Shown here one piece after another: positions 35,649 to 45,801 of a DNA stretch of 49,311 nt (its first letter is position 1; the number at the start of each line of letters is the position of its first letter). The stretch comes from Glomus cerebriforme (Eukaryota; Glomeromycota; Glomeromycetes; Glomerales; Glomeraceae): NCBI GenBank assembly GCA_003550305.1, contig QKYT01000033.1, positions 84,283 through 133,593 on the forward strand, given 5' to 3'. The notes under the pieces were generated by a model, which saw only the letters and a list, made by a program, of their open reading frames with translations, was not told the origin of the DNA and did not search any database. The position numbers and the translations under genes were made by a program.

Positions 35649-37051
35649 TTAATAATAATATTTCTCTTTCTTTTCATCTTTCTTTTTATATTCATAGTCG
35701 TAACCGTAGTCTTTTTTCTCGTGATCATCCTTCTTTTTATGGTCATAATCATAGTAGTAATAATAGTAGTATTTTTCCTCCTTCTTTTCCTTGCCATCAG
35801 GAGAAGCTAAGGCATCACGTNNNNNNNNNNNNNNNNNNNNNNNNNNNNNNNNNNNNNNNNNNNNNNNNNNNNNNNNNNNNNNNNNNNNNNNNNNNNNNNN
35901 NNNNNNNNNNNNNNNNNNNNNNNNNNNNNNNNNNNNNNNNNNNNNNNNNNNNNNNNNNNNNNNNNNNNNNNNNNNNNNNNNNNNNNNNNNNNNNNNNNNN
36001 NNNNNNNNNNNNNNNNNNNNNNNNNNNNNNNNNNNNNNNNNNNNNNNNNNNNNNNNNNNNNNNNNNNNNNNNNNNNNNNNNNNNNNNNNNNNNNNNNNNN
36101 NNNNNNNNNNNNNNNNNNNNNNNNNNNNNNNNNNNNNNNNNNNNNNNNNNNNNNNNNNNNNNNNNNNNNNNNNNNNNNNNNNNNNNNNNNNNNNNNNNNN
36201 NNNNNNNNNNNNNNNNNNNNNNNNNNNNNNNNNNNNNNNNNNNNNNNNNNNNNNNNNNNNNNNNNNNNNNNNNNNNNNNNNNNNNNNNNNNNNNNNNNNN
36301 NNNNNNNNNNNNNNNNNNNNNNNNNNNNNNNNNNNNNNNNNNNNNNNNNNNNNNNNNNNNNNNNNNNNNNNNNNNNNNNNNNNNNNNNNNNNNNNNNNNN
36401 NNNNNNNNNNNNNNNNNNNNNNNNNNNNNNNNNNNNNNNNNNNNNNNNNNNNNNNNNNNNNNNNNNNNNNNNNNNNNNNNNNNNNNNNNNNNNNNNNNNN
36501 NNNNNNNNNNNNNNNNNNNNNNNNNNNNNNNNNNNNNNNNNNNNNNNNNNNNNNNNNNNNNNNNNNNNNNNNNNNNNNNNNNNNNNNNNNNNNNNNNNNN
36601 NNNNNNNNNNNNNNNNNNNNNNNNNNNNNNNNNNNNNNNNNNNNNNNNNNNNNNNNNNNNNNNNNNNNNNNNNNNNNNNNNTCTGGGGAAGCTAAGGCAT
36701 CGCGTCTGTAATATTTTTCCTTTTTCTTTTTGTCATCGTCTTTCTTTTTATAGTCGTAATCATAGTCGTAGTCGTCTTTCTTTTTATGGTCGTAGTCGTA
36801 ATAGTAACCATAGTATTCTTTCTTCTTTTTGTCATCATAATATGAAGAAGGAGTTGTATCACGTTTCTCATTCAATCCAACATCAGTAGCCGCCTCAGCG
36901 AAAGGAGCGGGGGCAGCATTGACTAATATAAAAAAAGAAAAGAAATTAGCATTTATTTATTTATTATTTTTATATTCGAATTTATTTATTCACCTTCTTT
37001 AAGGGCTGAAACCCCTAAAATTGTCAAACAAACAAGTGTCGTAAGCCTCAT
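35649..37051 (-). CDS. Secreted Tyr/Asp/Lys-rich repeat protein with kexin-like sites (gapped)
   Basis: Exons on the minus strand are 37051-36994 and 36922-35649; the second contains an 861-base gap. The start MRLTTLVCLTILGVSALKEV is a signal peptide, probably cut near NA|APAP. A short pro-region APAPFAEAATDVGLNEKR ends in a dibasic Lys-Arg site. The mature part has units of YYDYDHKKKDD and DYDYDYKKKDDDKKKK type. RRDALASP comes just before the gap, and RDALASPDGKEKKEEK followed by a Tyr-rich stretch comes just after it. Signal peptide, pro-region and repeats bounded by KR/RR fit fungal kexin-processed repeat proteins, whose peptides can act as signals, toxins or pheromones. The gap sits on the repeats, so copy number is unknown; nominal length is 443 residues. 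A TATA box lies 87 bases upstream. Confidence 0.75.
35821..36681. other. Assembly gap of 861 N
   Basis: The gap is flanked on both sides by near-identical sequence encoding RDALASP (GAAGCTAAGGCATC plus A/G CGT on the + strand). This points to a tandem repeat that could not be assembled. The frames on the two sides agree across 861 bases, but the gap length may be an estimate. Confidence 0.95.
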
Positions 37052-38405
37052 TTAAATTATTAAACTTTAGAACTTTTATTTTTTAGATTTCGACCTTTTG
37101 ATCGAACTGAAGATTTTTTGAAGAGAAGAGAGTAAGGGTTTATATAATTTTTTGAAACTCGACAATTTTACTTAAATTGTATATTTTTATTGTTGTTTAA
37201 AAAATTTCTTGGATTAGAAAATTCATTGTTATAATCAGCATTCTATCATTTGACTAAATTTGACAAACAATCTTTCTTTTCAATGTTCTTTGAGAAAAAA
37301 AGATGTCTAAATCTAATCTTCCAAAAATTGATCGAAACCTAGTTTACTAATCTTTTTAAAAAAAAAACTTTTTAAAGGAATAATTTTCGCGTAGAAAGAA
37401 AATTCATAGCATTCATGACTATCATACTAAATAATATTTTTATTAAGGATTGTTGATTTCCTTTAGAATCCCTTCGCGAAACGAAAATTATTTCATTTGT
37501 ATTTTTTTTCATCGTCATCATGAAATTATAAAATAAAATAGGAAATATCATAGATAATTATAATCCTCTATAATAATTATGTTCATAGACCATAGTCATG
37601 CTTTAATTTTATTTTTAAAATTGTGTGGCTTACGATTTATCGGTTTTAAGAAAAAATGATTGTCATGTAATTAAAAACCTTATATATCAAGTAATTTCAT
37701 AATTGCTAATATTATACTAAACACAATATGGTATAGTATTGCATAATATGAAAAAAATGTTATTTTTAAAAAAAACATCATTTTTTGAATTTTATAATTA
37801 GTTCTTGTGCACGAGTATCTATAAACATAAAAAGAGACAATGGCATATTTTATATAATCATGGTGCGATTAACAACAATGACGCTGTATCTGTGTATTAT
37901 TTATTTTTTTGAGTATCAGTTACGATATAGTTACTTTGGCATAATTATTAATGTTCACGTGATTAATAATACTAATTAGAACTAGAAAAAGATTTATAAA
38001 AATTTTTATGATGATATCGTTTTATCTGTTACTTTTATTTTTATTATTATTATTATTATTATTTTGCAAAAAAAAAAATTATATACGATATTTTTTTGTT
38101 ATTTTTATTTACTACTGACTATTTACGAGAGAGATATATAATATTTAATATAATCTATGAAACTATGAAAGAAAAAATGTTTTTGATGATTTGTTAATAA
38201 AGGCTTGAAATTGCTATTTACTAATTTGAAAAATACATAATATTTGTAAATGTCCTTTTTTTTTACATTGTGATTAATATGAATTAAGACGGTTTAAATG
38301 TAAAATTTATATAATATAATATAATAATTACTTTTTAATTAAAGATGTTGTTCATAAGTTGGAGTGATTCGTACTCTCTTTTCTAAATGATATTCGCCTC
38401 TTCTG
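37052..38405. other. Intergenic, upstream of the repeat-protein gene
   Basis: Contains the promoter element at 37132-37148, a CACGTG core at 37956-37961 and an (ATT)n microsatellite near 38038-38063. The Tyr/Ile-rich frame at 37785-37979 is not supported. Confidence 0.55.
37132..37148 (-). promoter_or_regulatory. TATA-box element GTAAGGGTTTATATAAT (+ strand)
   Basis: On the minus strand this reads ATTATATAAACCCTTAC. Its TATATAAA lies 87-94 bases before the start codon of the secreted repeat protein. The same string with one extra T sits before the ammonium transporter at 44058-44075. Confidence 0.6.
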
Positions 38406-39753
38406 TCATTCAACAAATATTTTTGGATTAACGCATTGAAACCAATATGCTAACGGATAACAACAACCGTTAGCTGACATAGCATAATCCAAGTCGACAT
38501 CAAAATAATCAAATAACCTTGCATAAAGAAATATGCCGAGGTCTTGTTCGATATTTAATTCTGATGCTAATATTTGTGCTTCTTCTAACGGAATCCTAAA
38601 AAAAAACAATAATAATAAAGGTTATTAATCGATTATTATTATTATTTTATAGAAAAAGATCGTTATTTAAGTAAATTATATACCATTTTCTATCACTATT
38701 CCTTGGTCTTCGCCCACCAGCTTGTAATAATGAAAATTTATCAACATAATTATTATCAACTCTACGTGATAATACTACTATGTTCTGACGTATTTTTATT
38801 CTTGTTGTAAAAACTTCTACCCCATTAAATCTTTCAATATTAATATCAGGAGTTAAAGGAATTCTTGGTGTTCCAGGATTACGTGGTGGGGCCTGAGGTA
38901 AATATTGCGAAAATGTTAAATAATTAGGAAACGGGCCAGGAGATGATGGCGGTGTAACAGCATTTATTCCTCTCATATCATTCTTTTTATCTTTTACATC
39001 ACTTATAATTCCGTAAGATGAAACAGAAGGTTCAACCTCAGTTTTATACGTCGTTTCATTATCAGGATAATTTTCTTTATCACTAATAGGTTTTGTTATT
39101 AAATCATCATCTTCCTCTTTAATATCTTTTATGGATGATGGTGTCGAAGGAGGAGTTTCAGCACAATATTGATTCTCATTTATAGTTGAATCAAATGGTT
39201 CACTTTTTGTCGATGAAGTTGGTGATAACTGTATTTGATGTGTTGGAAAATTTTCATCAATCGGAAAATATTCGGCAAGTAAATCTTTTAAAATGTTATC
39301 AGAATCAAGGAAATAATAAAGTGATCTCTTTGCTACTGTTGGATGTGGTTGCTTTCCTATAATTGGTTTTGGAACAATTTGTTGACGAACACGAGAGAAA
39401 TGTGTCGATATATGACCCGATACTGTAGCATAAGGGGTCTGCCCACTAAATCGATAATTTTATATAATTTTAATTATTTAAAAACAATATCTTTTGAATT
39501 GAAATTTCAAATAAATTTAATTCGAATTTTTAGTAACTTACCCTAACTGTGTAAACCCATATTTTTGTACACATGCCGCCAGTTGTCTTGGACTTGATGG
39601 TTCATTATTTAAAGAAATTAATGCTTTAATTATAGCAACAAAAACTCGATCTGCGGCGTCAATAGAATTTATAGTATGTTGTATTCTTGAATATATTTCT
39701 TCCACAATTCGTTTGACTTCAGACTTATTATCTTGTAACGAAATACTCTGCAT
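38406..39753 (-). CDS. GDS1-like winged-helix regulator
   Basis: Exons on the minus strand are 39753-39542, 39445-38684 and 38595-38406, giving 387 residues. Residues about 25-92 (DAADRVFVAIIKALISLNNE, PSSPRQLAACVQKYGFTQLG, GQTPYATVSGHISTHFSRV) match the winged-helix domain of yeast Gds1 and related fungal regulators. That domain resembles a DNA- or chromatin-binding module. The middle (about 115-260) is low-complexity, acidic and Ser/Pro/Thr-rich with phosphosite-like PPSTPSS and PPSSPGP. The C-terminal part (about 285-387) is ordered and not recognised (RIPLEEAQILASELNIEQDL, then FDYFDVDLDY). The likely role is nuclear transcriptional control; Gds1 has been linked to mitochondrial and nitrogen-related functions in yeast. 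The start is the first ATG in frame; a TATATAAAA lies about 160 bases upstream. Confidence 0.78.
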
Positions 39754-39894
39754 AAAGAAATTTAAAAAAGAGTTTTTCAAAAGAAAAAATTTGAATGATG
39801 ATGGTAAAAAAAAAAAAAAAAAGTCTTTTTAATGTAAAATTCAAAAAACAAAATGGGAAAAAGAAAAATCGTAAGTTTGGCTCAAACTAAAATT

Positions 39895-40158
39895 TTATAT
39901 TGTTTGGTGGCTTTTATATACTAATTTGGCTAACCGGTATGACAATTTATTGATGTAATTATTCTTACCAAAAAAATGTAATTTTACTGCGGAAATTTCA
40001 AGAACTTTCCGGAAATCACCGAGGGCTTCTGTCCGTAATGGCGCAGTCTTATTTTCAAATTGGAAATGGTATAAAGTGATGTTTACAGAATGGTATCTGC
40101 GCATAATAAAGTTAACCTTACCAATAAGAGTCAGTTGGCGCTTTTTTATTAGAGACAT
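39895..40158 (-). CDS. Uncertain 87-residue frame upstream of the GDS1-like gene
   Basis: The frame starts MSLIKKRQLTLIGKVNFIMR and includes KTAPLRTEALGDFRKVLEIS, and its composition is more protein-like than nearby DNA. It has no recognised family. Its last codons overlap the TATATAAAAGCC that probably serves the GDS1-like gene. It may be a small independent gene, part of a longer 5' leader, or chance. Confidence 0.3.
   Translation of the reverse strand: MSLIKKRQLTLIGKVNFIMRRYHSVNITLYHFQFENKTAPLRTEALGDFRKVLEISAVKLHFFGKNNYINKLSYRLAKLVYKSHQTI
39912..39920 (-). promoter_or_regulatory. Probable TATA box of the GDS1-like gene
   Basis: TATATAAAA on the minus strand, 159-167 bases before the start codon at 39753. 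This allows a leader of roughly 130 nt. Confidence 0.4.
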
Positions 40159-40556
40159 ATTAAGCTCTTTTTAGATTATTTGTATAAGTTTTTAAGGGAG
40201 AAATAACGTGAGAATTTTAAGAGTGAGGCGCAGCATAACGCAATTACAGTACTACGGTACTAAGGCAACGTTGTTCATTAGGATTCGATAATTATTATTA
40301 AAATATGGAAAGATTTTTTATTTTTCTAATATATAACAATACATAACCGACAACAGGATTAATTAACATCGACGAAATAAGCGCGTTTGTAATTTTATGA
40401 TACATAACCAATATCAACAATATCAACAAAACCATCCCAAAAATAAAATAAATAAGTATATAAATAATAAATACATTAAATGAATGATTTTCTAATAATT
40501 AAAAATAAAATCTCCTTTTGAAATTTTTTTTTAAAAAAAAAAAACTTTTTTTTTGT

Positions 40557-41135
40557 TTAGGAAGTAATGGTGACTTTTGAATCGTGAGTAAGTCGTTGGA
40601 CAACTTCGCTATTTGCTATAAATTTTCAAATTTGTGTTATAATGAGAATTCTGTTTCATTTTTTTGAAACAAAAAACGAATAAGAAAAATTGTAATTTTA
40701 CCTGCTTTGTAATTTTCATGAAATCCTAATTATATATATAAAAAAGGAAAGAAATTTGATTAAAAAAATATATATATTCCAAAATTAACCATTTTTATGA
40801 TACTTACGAATATAAAAAGCTGAATCACTTTGAAGACGGTTCGCAGGAACAGTGTATTCATGAGAATTACCATCAAGATTTTGATCAGCTACAACTTGAT
40901 AAAGTTGATATTTTTTACTATTGAGTAAAATAACATGAAGTGAAGCAGTTTCACCACTATCTGGTTTAACAGTTTGATATTTAACAGAAATTGATTCTCC
41001 TCTTTTGATAGATTGTCCATCTGTTGGCGATATTACAGTAATTTTTTGTAAATCCGCTGGGTCTGAAGTGGTGTAAGTAATAAAACAAATAAGAAAGAAG
41101 AATAATGTGAATAATGATGTTGTTTTGAAATTCAT
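40557..41135 (-). CDS. Secreted Kre9/Knh1-like (Ser-Thr-rich GPI family) protein
   Basis: Exons on the minus strand are 41135-40808, 40725-40702 (only 24 nt) and 40615-40557, giving 136 residues. MNFKTTSLFTLFFFLICFIT is a signal peptide, with cleavage likely near TTS|DPA. The domain is a short immunoglobulin-like fold: ITVISPTDGQSIKRGESISV, KYQTVKP, SLHVILLNSKKYQLYQVVAD, HEYTVPANRLQSDSAFYIR. It follows the family pattern 'I.SP..G....G..I.V/W ... VP..L.....Y.IR'. Related yeast proteins act in beta-glucan assembly, and mycorrhizal fungi carry many short secreted members. No C-terminal hydrophobic tail for a GPI anchor is seen, so it is probably soluble or wall-associated. Confidence 0.8.
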
Positions 41136-42176
41136 CGTGAAAAGGTTTTTTTTAAACTTTTTTTTTCGTGAAGAAAAGTGGGCGAATTAATTAAAAAGAT
41201 ATTTATTTTCTTTCACTTTTTGCTCAAATCTAAGATGCCGCGCGTATTTTTAAAGAAAAAAAAGCTTTTAATTAGTGGCTTTTTTTTTTTAAAAAAAAGG
41301 ACAACATATATAAATATATATCAGAAATGGCTAAAACCATATGAAATACTTTCCGAATTTTTTCTTTGCCGTTTTCACAATGTTTATTTTAATCTATTGA
41401 ATGAATTTTATCAGTAACCGATTGATTCAAAATAAAAAAAAACAAAAGCCACAACAAAATTTGCCAAGCCACAAAAAAAAATTTTTTTCATTAAAATAAA
41501 TTCCCGATAAACAATCGGTCAAGTTTCCTTTCGTGTTAAAAAAAAAGAGAACAAATAAAAATTTTTCAGTATTAATTATTATTATTTGTTGTTATTATTG
41601 TGGCGAGATAATAATATAAAGCGATCGATAATTTACCGATCAATTTTACAAAAAAAAAAAAAAACTCACCATTCAAAAAAAAGCCTCAAAAAGGATTTAT
41701 ATTTCATCTTCGGCAATAAGTGGCTGTGTTATCTAAGCCTTTATTAATAAAAAATAAAATAAGCCTTTGAAAGTTAATCGTAGAGTTAAAAAAAAATTGG
41801 GAGTTTTTAAGTCACTATTTTACATGATAAACTTCTGGGACTTCTCAATAATCATGAAATTATTTCGGATAATTTTTTGATCAATAATTCAATAATTTAT
41901 TTTATTAAAAAAAAAACCTCAAAATTGAACCGCCCATAAATCTTATCTTAGAATACATATTAAATTTAGATGGTGTTTACCTATAATGGGTCGTGATATC
42001 ACGGCTCATTATAGAATTTTATGAGTTTTTTTTTTATATAATTTCAACTAACCGTGATATGATACGTAAATTTATTTCTAAATTAATAAGTGATAAAGTT
42101 AACCTTTCTAAAAAAAAAATGAATGTAATAAAAAATTTTTTTTTGGGTTTTTTTTTGTTTTTTGTTTGTTTTTTTA
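41136..42176. other. Intergenic between the Kre9-like gene and the ammonium transporter
   Basis: Upstream of the Kre9-like gene and downstream of the transporter. The frames at 41178-41417 and 41993-42211 are Lys/Phe-rich artefacts of A and T runs. TCGTGATATCACGGCTCATTA around 41987-42007 holds the palindrome CGTGATATCACG, of unknown meaning. Confidence 0.55.
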
Positions 42177-43947
42177 TTAAGAATAATGTAAATGATCAAT
42201 TGATTGACTAAGTAATTGTGGTTGTTGAGTAGAAGACATTGTTTTAGTTGCAATTTGTACTTGAATTGAATTTACCACTCTATCAAGGAAATAATAGGCG
42301 GGTTCACCCAATTCAGTTTCATCAGTACCAACTTCTTCATCATCAGGGTCCATCCTTAATTTTAAGCAAGGAATTTTATCCATAATATATAAAATTAAAG
42401 CAGTAGCACAAAAAGAATATGCAAGACCAGCAACTGAAGAAGCTAATTGATATCCTATTTGGATAGGATGTCCATCTATGACACCTCCATGAATGATTTC
42501 TCCATTTAAAGCTGCAATGTCTTTATCAGCGAAAAACCCTGGAATAAAGATGGTTTAGTAAACACCTTGATTTTTTTTTTGTTAAATTTCTTGAATAATA
42601 AAATATATTACCTAAAAGTACGTTTCCGACAACACCTCCAACTGCATGAACAGCAAAAACATCTAAAGCATCATCAAAATCTAAAATATGTTTTAATTTA
42701 ACGGCCAAATTACATGCAATACCACCAGCAATTCCAAATAATACAGAAACAGGAGGGGTCACATATCCACTCGCTGGTGTTATACAGACAAGACCAGCGA
42801 CCGCACCTGAGCTACATATAATTTAAACAAATTTTATTGGTTAATTTCTTCTTTTATCACATGATTTCTATCTAATAAAAACAAATTTTATTTATTAACT
42901 TACCAAAATCCTAAAGCAGAAAATTTTCTTTCCAATCGATAATCCATTAACATCCATGCAAGACCTCCGAAAGAAGCGGCAGTATTTGTAACCATAATAG
43001 CCATTGCAGATCTAAGATTTGCTCCAAATGCAGAACCACCATTAAATCCAAACCATCCAAACCATAAAAATACGGTACCAAGAATAACATTTACAATATT
43101 ATGAGGTTTGAATTCATCCCTTCCATGACCATGACGTTTTCCAAGAACCACACAATAGGCAAGAGCAGCAGCTCCAGAAGAGATATGCACAGGTGTACCC
43201 CCTGCAAAGTCAAGTCCTTCAACAGTTCTATACCAACCATTTGCCGACCAAATCCAGCAAGCGATTACGTCATAGACCAATGTTGACCAAACGAAAATAA
43301 ACACAAGTAAGGGCATCATGCGAGCACGTTCTGCTGCAGAACCAATTGCTAACGCCGGCGTAATTGCTGCGAACATTCCTTGATATATGGCATGAACAAT
43401 TTCGGGAACTGATTCAACCTTTAGAGTTGGTGTACCTCTAACATTCATGAAAAACGCATTCCGTAAATTTCCTATAAATAAACCTCCTGTCCTACTAAAT
43501 GAAAGACTGTATCCCCATATAAACCACTAAAAATTTACATTTACAAATATATATATGTTAGATAAGGAAATGCTGCGCCACATAGATAACAAAATTCCAC
43601 AAAATTATCGTGATAACGATGATAACGGAATCCGATTAAACTCCGTTGAATGAAAGGAGAAAATTTTTCTTTTTTTTTTATATACCTGCATTGCGACTAC
43701 TGGTACGGTCAAGAAGCAAAACATTATTAAAGATAGTGCATTTTTACTTCTTGCCATCCCACTATAGAAAAAACCTACACCAGGTATCTAATATTAAAAA
43801 AAGGTTTAGATTTAATGAATTTGGAAATGAAAATAAAATAAAAAATAGGAAAATATATAAACTGACCATGAGCCATACGAATGCTGTTGAAGTTAGCATC
43901 CATGCTATATCTCCCTCTTTAAATTGAGGCTGCGGTGAGTCTGCCAT
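42177..43947 (-). CDS. AMT: Ammonium transporter (Amt/Mep family)
   Basis: Five exons on the minus strand: 43947-43867, 43787-43686, 43526-42904, 42811-42612 and 42538-42177, giving 455 residues. Opens with GDIAWMLTSTAFVWLMIPGV and GFFYSGMARSKNAL, the family's first two membrane segments. The substrate-site Asp is in EGLDFAGGTPVHI (Asp167), followed by the first pore His (about 175). The second pore His is in DVFAVHAVGGVVGN (about 324). Eleven membrane segments are expected; the cytosolic tail (about 385-455) is acidic then Gln/Ser-rich. All key pore residues are present, so it should be a working NH4+/NH3 transporter of the plasma membrane. Such genes in fungi are usually controlled by nitrogen supply; GATA-like HGATAR strings occur upstream but are too common in this DNA to weigh. 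The TATA element at 44058 marks the promoter. Confidence 0.95.
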
Positions 43948-45267
43948 TTTTTTTTATCATATAAATACTTTCGTCAGAACTTTTTAAAAAAAAAATTGGG
44001 CTAACTTTAGGTGAAGGAAAAAGTTCAAATAATAAAAAAATTTGATTAAATAAATATGTAAGGGTTTTATATAATCAAAAAAAAAGCCAATTCACAAAAA
44101 AGATATTTGGAAATGAACTACATTAAACTACACCGATGAACATGTCAATCCTAAGCTCCGTTAATTAAAAGAAAAAAAATCAGAATTGTTGGATCACGCA
44201 TCTGATTTGTAATACAAATAGTGAATTAAGAATATATCGAATATTTATAAATTTGCATTGTTTAAAATAACTTAATGTAGCGCAATAAAGCGATCAAAAA
44301 TAAAATGGTCCAACTTTAAGGAAATAAAATTTGATAGGGTACATTTGTTTGTTACCTGATGGTATAACGTAAAAATTCTTCAAAGAAAATGATTTAAAAT
44401 GATTAACATTGAATTAATTTTTTTTTTATTTAGTGGGATAAATTGGTTTCTGGTAACGAATATTTGTTATATCGAACGTCTTTGAACTAATCAAAAGCAA
44501 GCATAAATTAGATTTGTTTGATTAACAACAAATTTTAATTTGACACTTTTTTTTTTATATTATATAAATTATGTGTTCTATTATAATCATAACAAATAAT
44601 AATGCTAATCGAAAATTGTCCGATAGAGTAGGGTACAAAGAGAGTACAAAGAAGGTACAAAAATCCTTGGCATTTGTCAGCTGATCCTTCTGATATGTTC
44701 TCAAGTGACGCGTTCTATAGTTCTATCTTAACAATTTACCCGATCACGTGTCATCAACCCGGCAATGTAATGTAATGTATTGCCGTATTGCTTATTCAAC
44801 TTCTTAATTTATAAAAAATATCACCTTACAATTTTGCAATTGAAAGCAGTGTAATGTTTAATTGATGTATTATCACATTTCAATTCCTTAATTTATAAAA
44901 AAAATTGCCGAAAAGATGAGAAACATAAATATAAAATATATAAAATATATACAAAAAAATCTAAAAAAATCTGTTTTAGATATAAATAAAAAAATAGAAA
45001 AAAATAAAAAACGAAAAAAATAAAAATAAAAAAAAAAGTTTTTTTTTTTTGGTTATTTTTTGATTTATATTGTAAAATATATTTTAGTATTATCTTTTTT
45101 ACGATATGACCCGAAAAATAATTAAGCGAATCCAAAATTAATAGTTAAGATAGTCTAAAACAAACATATTTAAACCTTAAACATAAATCGGCAATTTTAC
45201 TATGCTTAAAACCCGGAATTTTTACTAAATTAGTTAAGACTGATTTTAGGTCTCGAACAGGCCATGC
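43948..45267. other. Intergenic, upstream of the ammonium transporter
   Basis: Contains the TATA element at 44058-44075, GATA-like strings near 44331 and 44443, and a CACGTG core inside TCACGTGTCA (core 44745-44750). The frame at 44893-45135 (minus) is Phe/Tyr/Lys-rich low complexity and is rejected. Confidence 0.55.
44058..44075 (-). promoter_or_regulatory. TATA-box element GTAAGGGTTTTATATAAT (+ strand)
   Basis: The minus strand reads ATTATATAAAACCCTTAC, with the TATA core about 118 bases before the transporter start codon. It is identical to the element at 37132-37148 except for one extra T. Confidence 0.6.
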
Positions 45268-45801
45268 TTATTCAAAGGGATTTGTTTTCCCATCTTGATA
45301 TTCCTTGTCATTATCACGTCCCTTCTTATCTTGTCCAACTTTAGTAAACTTCTTTACTATAGTCTTTAATTTAATTAAAGAAGATACAAGTTGAAATGAA
45401 GGTTCGTCCAAGATAACTTCATTTGTTGGTTCTTCATAATGAATATTCATTTGACTTTTATTCCTTTTAAAAATGGGAGTGTACTGAGCTTCTTCAAAAT
45501 CATCAAAAAAATCGATTTCTTCGAATTTATTTGGTTCCGAAATTGCTCTTTTATGCCTTGTTTGAGACGAACTATTATTTTCTTTGACAAATAAAAAGAA
45601 ACTTGTCCGTCTATTAAGATTTTTATTAATGATTTCTTCTCCCTCTAAATCAGGTTTCATAAATATGATGGAATTTCGATAAGACAATGTTGATAATCTA
45701 CGACGAAAATTGGAAAGTCTTTTTTTTGTAAGAGATTTTCTCTTGGAAGTTGATAGAGTTGATGTTGAAAAGTCTGGTTCAAAGTTAGTCGTAGTTGCCA
45801 T
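45268..45801 (-). CDS. Hypothetical basic Ser/Arg-rich protein
   Basis: A single exon of 177 residues. The N-terminus is basic and Ser/Thr-rich (STSTLSTSKRKSLTKKRLSN, FRRRLSTLSYR). Several sites have basic residues just before Ser/Thr: RRRLSTLS, NRRTSF, HKRAISEP and KRNKSQM. These fit substrates of basophilic kinases such as PKA, and RAISEP also looks like a 14-3-3 type site. An acidic patch (FEEIDFFDDFEEAQ) lies mid-protein, followed by a possible short helix (FQLVSSLIKLKTIVKKFTKV). No signal peptide, membrane segment or known domain is seen; it is probably largely disordered. A GAA/CTT microsatellite (about 45805-45825) lies just before the ATG, in the 5' leader. Confidence 0.65.
   Translation of the reverse strand: MATTTNFEPDFSTSTLSTSKRKSLTKKRLSNFRRRLSTLSYRNSIIFMKPDLEGEEIINKNLNRRTSFFLFVKENNSSSQTRHKRAISEPNKFEEIDFFDDFEEAQYTPIFKRNKSQMNIHYEEPTNEVILDEPSFQLVSSLIKLKTIVKKFTKVGQDKKGRDNDKEYQDGKTNPFE

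Noticed and set aside
35791..36711. Plus-strand open frame across the gap
   Set aside because: It consists almost wholly of unresolved bases and is the complement of the secreted repeat-protein gene.
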